Below, one piece after another: positions 6,676-11,775 of a stretch of 11,775 nucleotides of DNA. Location: assembly GCA_022720335.1 (NCBI GenBank), contig JAIHVJ010000042.1:1-11775 (forward strand), given 5' to 3'. How positions within the stretch are numbered: position 1 is the stretch's first letter; the number at the start of each line of letters is the position of its first letter. Both the position numbers and the translations under genes were made by a program. The notes below the pieces were generated by a model that saw only the letters and a program-made list of their open reading frames with translations, made no database searches and was not told where the DNA came from. The stretch comes from Collinsella sp. GTDB lineage: Bacteria > Actinomycetota > Coriobacteriia > Coriobacteriales > Coriobacteriaceae.

Positions 6676-8298
6676 TTACGCCTTGAGCTCGAGGACGAGG
6701 AGCCAATCCCCAACCCCGGGTTTGTCAGGCAGAATGATGCTGCCCGTAACGGCAAGGGCGTCCTCGCCGTCACGGTATGCGCCCGTGCGAGGGTTAAACC
6801 ATCGGCTTGCATAGGCAGCGCCCGTCGGCACGCCCTCGATAGCAAGCTTTTGGCGCACGGTATCGCCAAAGTACGCGACGATGCGCGAAAGGTCCTGGCT
6901 GGCGGTTGCCAGCGGAGCCTTGTTGGCAAACAGGTTGCCCGCATCGGTCGTTTCGTAGGGAGCAAGCTCCCAGAAGTGATTGTCTTCGTAGAAGGAGCGC
7001 ATGTAGCCCATCTGGACCGCACCTTCTCCGTCTACCGCCTGGGCCCAAGTAATGCCAAAGCGGTTGAAGATCGCCATAAAGGGGTCGAGCTCCTCAGGGC
7101 TTTCCCACACGTTGTCCCAGATTCCCTGGGCTCCGTAGGTATAGCCGGCGCCGCCGGCCTGCATGCAGATATACGCCACACGGCGCAGCATGTCTGCGGT
7201 GCACAGGCGCGTACCCATCTCCTCGAGCGTCGAGCAAAACTCGTAGAGCGCCTCGCCCTCAACGAAGGGCTTGTCGTCATGAGCTGACAGATAGTCAAAG
7301 TAGTCGCTTGCCTTGATTATGTAATCGCCGTGACCGGCTTGGTTGAGCGTAAAGTCCATCCAGGGCTCATCCTGGTAGTAATCGGCAAAGGGACGCTCGT
7401 TGGTATAGTGCGCTGTCGCCAGATGACCATAGCCGTCGCGAGCCTCGATCTCCAGGGCAACCTCGCGCCAACCGTCAAGCATGGCGGCTCGACCTTCTTT
7501 GCGGTATCCGGCAACCTCGCCGGCAAGCGTCCACACCATCGGATATGCACCGTAGCGCGCCACCAGGTAGCGGGCGAGGTGCTTTTGATGTTCCACGGCA
7601 TGCTCGCCGAGAATGGCAAACGCCCACGCTTGCCCAAGTGCGTTCACTAAGCCCGCATCGGCAATATAGGCCATGCGGCGGTCGAGCTCCCGCTGGTAGA
7701 AGGCCACATTAGGCACATCTTCCACGCCGTTGGCCATGCCACCGTCAATCCAATAGCGATCTCCTGCGCCCATGTCAGAGCGCAGGTTGGTCTGATAGAC
7801 GGTAAAGCCCTGCTCGGCACGTAGGTCGACCATACCGCGAAATTGGCTCGTCATGCCGGGGTGGTTCGACGCATCCCAGCTCTCACGGTAGGCAAACTCC
7901 CAATGGGTATCGCCCAGCCAAAAGAACGGCGTACCATCTGAATAGGCAAACATGCGCGAATCGTCTGCAACGCGGATAAAACCGTGGCGGTACAGATCGA
8001 GCTCGCCCTCGTACGGCACGGCCTCGACGTTGCCCGTGCGGCCATTAAGGCCGGTCTGCTCGGGAGCCTCGATAACATAGCTCCAAGCGCCGAGCTCGGT
8101 CGGAGCAAACGACACGCGATAGATACGCTCGCCGTCCCAGTAGGCCTCACGGCGAATTACCCTGCCGCTCGGGCCGGTGAACTCCGCCCAAATCTCAACA
8201 TCCAAAAACGGGTTGTCGAACGAGCAGGCGCTCTCGAACGTCAGAATAACCGGACGCCACATCTCGGCGGCAGCGTTTTGATTCAACGTCATATCCAT
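6676..8298 (-). CDS. DUF5060/DUF4038 apiosidase-like glycoside hydrolase (GH140-type), cytoplasmic
   Basis: Predicted glycosidase of 540 residues. An N-terminal DUF5060 beta-sandwich (about 10-100; AYWDGERIYRVSFAPTELG) is followed by the DUF4038 TIM barrel (about 105-440), whose characterised members are apiosidases of family GH140 that release D-apiose. A C-terminal beta domain (about 450-540; YASRWFNPRTGAYRDG) resembles the collagen-binding-like domain usual in this architecture. Barrel motifs are FFWLGDTHWEF (125-135), VWTLAGEVAG with Glu261 as candidate acid/base, FVEGEALYE with Glu349 as candidate nucleophile, and GYTYGAQGIWD (385-395). There is no signal peptide, so it should act in the cytoplasm on imported sugar, unlike the secreted Bacteroides enzymes. 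ATG at 8298 has AAAGGGG upstream. It starts 29 nt after the hydrolase gene and leads into the PTS genes, taking the place usually held by a 6-phospho-beta-glycosidase. Domain calls are firm; apiose specificity is inferred. Confidence 0.85.
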   Translation of the reverse strand: MDMTLNQNAAAEMWRPVILTFESACSFDNPFLDVEIWAEFTGPSGRVIRREAYWDGERIYRVSFAPTELGAWSYVIEAPEQTGLNGRTGNVEAVPYEGELDLYRHGFIRVADDSRMFAYSDGTPFFWLGDTHWEFAYRESWDASNHPGMTSQFRGMVDLRAEQGFTVYQTNLRSDMGAGDRYWIDGGMANGVEDVPNVAFYQRELDRRMAYIADAGLVNALGQAWAFAILGEHAVEHQKHLARYLVARYGAYPMVWTLAGEVAGYRKEGRAAMLDGWREVALEIEARDGYGHLATAHYTNERPFADYYQDEPWMDFTLNQAGHGDYIIKASDYFDYLSAHDDKPFVEGEALYEFCSTLEEMGTRLCTADMLRRVAYICMQAGGAGYTYGAQGIWDNVWESPEELDPFMAIFNRFGITWAQAVDGEGAVQMGYMRSFYEDNHFWELAPYETTDAGNLFANKAPLATASQDLSRIVAYFGDTVRQKLAIEGVPTGAAYASRWFNPRTGAYRDGEDALAVTGSIILPDKPGVGDWLLVLELKA

Positions 8299-8327
8299 TG
8301 CAGACCCCTTTCTGGTCTTGGTGCCTA

Positions 8328-9800
8328 CTAGTTCAGTCCTCGCTCGCTGGCGGACGTCACGGCAAAATCAACGATCGCTTGGGCATCCTCGGCACAAATA
8401 AAACCTTGTGACACCTCGATCGCCGTATCGCGCTCACACAGAGCGCGATAGTTTTCGAGCGATCCGTACAGCTCCTTGAGCATCGATGCCGAAAACGACT
8501 CCATATGGCCAAACAGGCCATCCTTGTCGCTCGTCTTATCGACCGTGCCCTGGCCCGGCTCCACCAGGCTCGTGTTGGAATAGCGGGCAAACGGATGCTC
8601 GAGCAGGCAAGTGCGAAGGCCGCCCTTGGTGTTGCCCAAGGCATCCTTTACGTTCTCGCCGTTCGCGTCCAGCTCAATGCGCGGACATGTTGCCGGAGCG
8701 ACACCCGTGCGAACCCAACGGAACAAGTTGCGGAAAGCGGCGTGGAAGAGGTACTGCGACGGGTAGGCGTTTGCCTCGGCGTGCTTGCCGACGTACACCG
8801 GCAAATGATCGATGCGCTTGGGGTCCTCGTCGTCCTGGTAATAGTCGACATAGCTCCACTGCGTATCGTGGGAAGCACCCGTCACCTCGTACAGCCGGTA
8901 CTTAAAATCGGGATCGTCGCTATCGGGCATAAGCGTGCGCCAACTCTCAAAGCGACCGTTCTCGCTTTCGGTCTGAAGGGCGATAAACGGCTCCTCGACG
9001 TGCTCCACACGCAGTAGATGGTGTGCGTATTCCCGGCAGCATTCATACTGGTTGACGGGAATGCACATCGAATGGATGCCGCCGCCAGACAGGTATCCGT
9101 CAAACACGCGGCCGTCACGGCGCACCTCCTCGCGATAGGCAAAACTGTTAAGGTAGCGGAACAGATAGGCGCCGGACTGAGACCATCCTGTAAGGCAAAT
9201 TGCCTGGCGAGGATAGTCGCGGATCGGGTTAAGGTCGGAGTCTCCGCGCAAGAGCCACGCAAGATCGGTCAGCATATCCCAAAACAGGCCAGTCTCGTAG
9301 GAGATGTCCATGTCAGAAAGCGCGCCGCCGCGTACGAGCTGTTCCGGATCAAAGTCAAAGGGCCGCTCGGGAGTTGGGTTTGCCCAGCTCATGAAGGCAT
9401 AGCGATCGGGATTGAATTCCTTGAGCTTAGCGATGGTGTTGGGCTTGCTGGTAATGCCCACATAGATATCCCCAGAGCGCACAAACTCGCCGTGACCCAG
9501 AATCCACATGCGCTCGATTTCCATAAACGATGTGGGATTGATGATCTCCACGACCACATTGCCACTCGCTTGCGCCGGATCTTTCGGAGCACGAACAACG
9601 ATCCGATTGGAATAAGGGGCGTCGGCAGTCATGACCTCCACGCCGCCGTCTTCGTCGGCGGTGCGATACACGTTGGCGGTACCGTCAACGCGATACTCGC
9701 GCTCGACGTAATCCTTTGCGCTCAGATGACAGTAGCGCTCGGCGCTCGAAAACGGATAACTCTCATCCGTAATGGGCATTTCGAAAATACCGCTGATCAT
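8328..9800 (-). CDS. Alpha/beta-hydrolase of the Abhydrolase_10 type, probable cytoplasmic esterase
   Basis: Serine hydrolase of 490 residues with the layout of the alpha/beta-hydrolase domain family Abhydrolase_10. The nucleophile elbow is CLTGWSQSGAYL (202-213) with Ser207 or Ser209 as nucleophile; ALQTESE (274-280) is the likely acid region and YEVTGASHDTQW (304-315) holds the catalytic histidine candidate His311. The conserved N-terminal stretch VVVEIINPTS (82-91) and WILGHGEFVRSGDIYVGITS (99-118) also fit the family. No signal peptide or membrane segment is seen. ATG at 9800 is preceded by AGGGGGACGAG. It ends in tandem stops (TAG TAG) 27 nt before the glycosidase start, and is the first gene of block A, divergent from a LacI regulator. 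Its place suggests it removes an acyl group (such as acetyl, malonyl or a phenolic ester) from the imported glycoside before or after cleavage; this role is inferred, as the family's substrates are poorly known. Confidence 0.8.
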   Translation of the reverse strand: MISGIFEMPITDESYPFSSAERYCHLSAKDYVEREYRVDGTANVYRTADEDGGVEVMTADAPYSNRIVVRAPKDPAQASGNVVVEIINPTSFMEIERMWILGHGEFVRSGDIYVGITSKPNTIAKLKEFNPDRYAFMSWANPTPERPFDFDPEQLVRGGALSDMDISYETGLFWDMLTDLAWLLRGDSDLNPIRDYPRQAICLTGWSQSGAYLFRYLNSFAYREEVRRDGRVFDGYLSGGGIHSMCIPVNQYECCREYAHHLLRVEHVEEPFIALQTESENGRFESWRTLMPDSDDPDFKYRLYEVTGASHDTQWSYVDYYQDDEDPKRIDHLPVYVGKHAEANAYPSQYLFHAAFRNLFRWVRTGVAPATCPRIELDANGENVKDALGNTKGGLRTCLLEHPFARYSNTSLVEPGQGTVDKTSDKDGLFGHMESFSASMLKELYGSLENYRALCERDTAIEVSQGFICAEDAQAIVDFAVTSASERGLN

Positions 9801-9875
9801 CTCGTCCCCCTTGTTGTTGCGTTTGCTGAGACAAACTCTACTGGGGGCGCTACTTAACTTCTATTGATTCTTAAG

Positions 9876-9903
9876 TTGAATTACTAAATATTTAGCTTAA
9901 TAA
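9876..9903 (+). promoter_or_regulatory. Candidate promoter of the divergent LacI regulator gene
   Basis: TTGAAT (9876-9881) and TAATAA (9898-9903) are 16 nt apart, placing the start near 9910 and giving a short leader with AGGA (9943-9946) seven bases before the ATG at 9953. The -10 lies in the operator candidate at 9894-9921. An alternative pair, TTGATT (9864-9869) and AATATT (9887-9892), is spaced 17 nt. Confidence 0.35.
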
Positions 9904-9918
9904 ACAGCCTGGTGTTAA
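9889..9918 (-). promoter_or_regulatory. Candidate promoter of the hydrolase-glycosidase-PTS block
   Basis: On the minus strand TTAACA (9913-9918, one mismatch to TTGACA) and TAAATA (9889-9894) are separated by 18 nt, giving a leader of about 80 nt before the hydrolase ATG. The -10 match is weak, but the 60-bp AT-rich stretch 9851-9910 is the only promoter-like DNA ahead of this block. Confidence 0.4.
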
Positions 9919-9921
9919 GCT
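9894..9921. promoter_or_regulatory. Operator candidate between the divergent regulator and hydrolase genes
   Basis: AGCTTAA (9894-9900) and TTAAGCT (9915-9921) form perfect 7-bp inverted arms around 14 nt. Inside it on the minus strand is CTGTTTATTAA (9897-9907), which differs by one base from the arm CTGTTTACTAA before the isomerase operon. The site overlaps the predicted -35 of the hydrolase promoter and the -10 of the regulator promoter, as expected for a shared repressor site with autoregulation. A nearby 12-bp palindrome, CTAAATATTTAG (9884-9895), may contribute. Confidence 0.45.
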
Positions 9922-9952
9922 CATGGTAAGTTCACAAACGTTAGGAAACACC

Positions 9953-10948
9953 ATGGCCGTTACTGCAAAACAGATCGCTGACCAGCTGGGAATTTCGGCA
10001 GCGGCCGTTTCCCTTGCACTTAACAATCGACGCGGCGTAAGCGAAAAAACACGGCAGCTGGTACTTAGCACCGCCGAAGCTCTAGGTTACGACTTTAGCA
10101 AGATTAAGTTCGAGCGCCAAAAGAGCGGAACCGTTGCCTTAGTTGCCTTTAACCGGCGCCGCATCTTTACGACCCCCTTCTTCGCCGATATGCTCGCCGG
10201 AGTCGAGGGCACCCTTAGACACGCGGGATTCTCGTTTTCGCTGGTGAACTACTCGCCGTTCGAAAACACTCAGCAACAGATCGCCGACATCGCCGAAGCA
10301 CAATACGATGGTGTCATCATCCTTGCAACTGAGATGTTCGAGTCGGATTTTATGCCGTTTGCATCGCTGGACTGTCCCCTGCTGCTGTTGGACTCATGCA
10401 TGAGCGCTGGGGTCAATACGGTCAAGATCGACAACGCCGCCAGCATGATGCTAGCCGTGCAGTACCTGCATTCGAAGTATGGATCTGTCCCCGGGCTGTT
10501 AACGACGCCCGTTACCGTGGGCAACTTCACCGAACGACGCTTCGCCTACGAGCACGCCATCGGTCAGCTATCGGGCTCGGAAAAGTGCGGCACCGTCCAC
10601 GAGCTCGCCGTCGCTCCAGACGAGGCATACGCCGGCATGCTCGACATTATTGATTCGGGCGAACCCCTCGCCCAAAACTACGTCGCTGTCTTTGACGATA
10701 TAGCTATTGGGGCCATGAAGGCCTTTATCGAGCGTGGTTATCGCGTGCCCGATGACGTACGCATCGTCGGCTTCGACAACAACGCCGGCGGAACCTACGT
10801 GCAGCCACAACTGACCACGCTCAATGTTCCTTCAGAGTATATGGGCGCCATCGCCGCACGGCGCCTCGTCGAGATTATCGACGAGGCCGAACACCACCCG
10901 CTCAAGATCGAGCTGGGGGCATCGCTCATCAAGCGCCGTTCTGCCTAG
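9953..10948 (+). CDS. LacI-family transcriptional regulator, likely local regulator of the sugar locus
   Basis: DNA-binding regulator of 331 residues with a LacI-type helix-turn-helix at about 4-24 (TAKQIADQLGISAAAVSLAL), a linker, and a periplasmic-binding-protein-like effector domain from about residue 58. Effector-domain signs are PFFADMLAGVEG (75-86), NYVAVFDDIAIGAMKAFIERG and VRIVGFDNNAGG near the C-terminus. The ATG at 9953 was preferred to the one at 9923 because AGGA lies seven bases before it and homology begins at MAVTAKQ. It diverges from the hydrolase-glycosidase-PTS block across a 152-nt AT-rich space containing an inverted repeat, which points to local repression relieved by a sugar or sugar phosphate. 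Odd feature: the segment after GYD (FSKIKFERQKSG) lacks the PN..A..L hinge pattern normal in the family. The family is certain; targets are inferred. Confidence 0.93.
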   Translation: MAVTAKQIADQLGISAAAVSLALNNRRGVSEKTRQLVLSTAEALGYDFSKIKFERQKSGTVALVAFNRRRIFTTPFFADMLAGVEGTLRHAGFSFSLVNYSPFENTQQQIADIAEAQYDGVIILATEMFESDFMPFASLDCPLLLLDSCMSAGVNTVKIDNAASMMLAVQYLHSKYGSVPGLLTTPVTVGNFTERRFAYEHAIGQLSGSEKCGTVHELAVAPDEAYAGMLDIIDSGEPLAQNYVAVFDDIAIGAMKAFIERGYRVPDDVRIVGFDNNAGGTYVQPQLTTLNVPSEYMGAIAARRLVEIIDEAEHHPLKIELGASLIKRRSA

Positions 10949-11775
10949 AGCTCGCGCACGCTCTGGCGCTCGACAAAATAGGTCGAGACGGCCGTTTTGC
11001 AGGTATAGCTCTTGGGATTGCGGATGTTGCCCACCAGACGGCGCACCGCGATCTCGCCCACCTCGTGCTTGGGAACATGCACCGTGGTGAGCGGCGGGTT
11101 GGAGAAGGCTCCCACGGAAAGATCGTCGAAGCCAATCATCGAGACATCTTCGGGCACGCGAATGCCATGCTCACTCAACGCACGCATAGCACCCACGGCA
11201 AGCACGTCGTTCTCGGCAAAGAAAGCTGTCGGCAGATCGTCGTGCGAGACCGTATCGAGCCAAGCACCCATGTCACGATAGGCGCCCTCGAGCGTGGTGC
11301 CCAGGGTGATGCGCCATGCCGGATTGGCCTCAAGGCCCGCGTCCTCAAGCGCTTGGCGATAGCCGCGCTCGCGGTCCTTAAAATTGCGGATGCGCAGGTC
11401 GCCGGCAAGATAGCCGATTTGCTTGTGACCCTTCTCGATAAGGTAATCCACGGCACGCAGCACCGAATCGGTGTTGGCGATAACCACGGCATCGAAGTAC
11501 TGGCGGTCGCTCCAGCCGTCGAGCACGATCAGGTGGGCGGCGGCGTTGGCGAACAAAGCGTAGTCTTCCTCGCCCAGCTCGGTGCCCATCAGCACGATGG
11601 CGGCAGCCGGGTCGGCGATAAGGCGCTCGACCTGCGGGCGCACGGCGTTCAAGTCGCTAAAATCGAGCGAGACAAAGCTCGTGCTCATGCCGTGACGACG
11701 CGCCTGGCGCTCCACGCCCTCGATGACCGCAGGGTGAAAGGTACTTTCGTCCAAAATGGCGCCCGTCTTGCGCGC
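10945..11775 (-). CDS. LacI-family transcriptional regulator, effector domain only (5' end outside window)
   Basis: C-terminal 276 residues of a second LacI-family regulator; the frame is open through the right edge (ARKTGAILDEST), so the helix-turn-helix and hinge lie beyond the window. The effector domain shows FHPAVIEGVERQARRHGM, VDYLIEKGHKQIGYLAGD, FFAENDVLAVGAMRALSEHG and VSMIGFDDLSVG, followed by the dimerisation-region signature PPLTTVHVPKHEVG. It converges on the other LacI gene with a 4-nt overlap at the stop codons (shared CTAG) and has no intervening terminator. Its target cannot be told from the visible part; it may control genes to the right or share control of this locus. Confidence 0.93.
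   Translation of the reverse strand, partial: ARKTGAILDESTFHPAVIEGVERQARRHGMSTSFVSLDFSDLNAVRPQVERLIADPAAAIVLMGTELGEEDYALFANAAAHLIVLDGWSDRQYFDAVVIANTDSVLRAVDYLIEKGHKQIGYLAGDLRIRNFKDRERGYRQALEDAGLEANPAWRITLGTTLEGAYRDMGAWLDTVSHDDLPTAFFAENDVLAVGAMRALSEHGIRVPEDVSMIGFDDLSVGAFSNPPLTTVHVPKHEVGEIAVRRLVGNIRNPKSYTCKTAVSTYFVERQSVREL

Noticed and set aside
4596..9800. Ordinary cellobiose or lactose utilisation operon
   Set aside because: No GH1, GH4 or phospho-beta-galactosidase gene is present; the only glycosidase is of the DUF4038 type, and the partner block is a pentulose-type pathway. It stays possible if such a gene lies elsewhere.
9923..9952. Earlier ATG for the LacI regulator at 9923
   Set aside because: It lacks a ribosome binding site and adds ten residues before the helix-turn-helix; the ATG at 9953 has AGGA at the right distance.

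Overview
The window looks like chromosomal DNA from a high-GC, low-redundancy anaerobe. The GC-rich codon use, AT-rich islands confined to promoters, lactose-type PTS and several LacI-family regulators fit a gut Coriobacteriia member such as Collinsella. That placement is an inference from style and gene content, not from a marker gene.

Layout. Ten protein genes are supported and eight of them lie head to tail on the minus strand in two transcription blocks. Block A (upstream, 9800 down to 4596) encodes an alpha/beta-hydrolase of the large Abhydrolase_10 type, a DUF5060/DUF4038 apiosidase-like (GH140-type) glycosidase, and the IIC, IIB and IIA subunits of a lactose/cellobiose-family PTS. It ends at a clear rho-independent terminator (4480-4506). 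Block B (4313 down past the left edge) starts from its own AT-rich promoter region. It encodes an L-fucose/L-arabinose-isomerase-like protein, both halves of a split transketolase and, after a 171-nt gap, an FGGY kinase cut by the window edge. A LacI-family regulator (9953-10948, plus strand) diverges from block A. A second LacI-family gene (10945-11775, minus strand, N-terminus outside the window) converges on it with overlapping stop codons.

How it may work together. The set of apiosidase-like glycosidase, ketose-forming isomerase, FGGY kinase and split transketolase matches the logic of the known transketolase route for D-apiose: apiose to apulose, then apulose 4-phosphate, then with glyceraldehyde 3-phosphate to xylulose 5-phosphate and dihydroxyacetone phosphate. 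Two parts are unusual. The transporter is a disaccharide-type PTS rather than an ABC system, and the isomerase looks FucI/AraA-like. I propose that a beta-apiosyl-hexose (for example from plant flavonoid or volatile glycosides) is imported and phosphorylated on the hexose. It would then be split inside the cell by the signal-peptide-less glycosidase, perhaps after the hydrolase removes an ester group. The hexose phosphate would enter glycolysis and the apiose would enter block B. The substrate is inferred, not proven.

Regulation. The two promoter regions share an 11-nt motif, CTGTTTAYTAA. It occurs as an inverted pair just before the isomerase gene (4338-4378) and once between the divergent LacI and hydrolase genes (9897-9907), which suggests that one regulator, probably the adjacent LacI protein, controls both blocks. 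I saw no RNA genes, CRISPR array, insertion sequence or replication origin.
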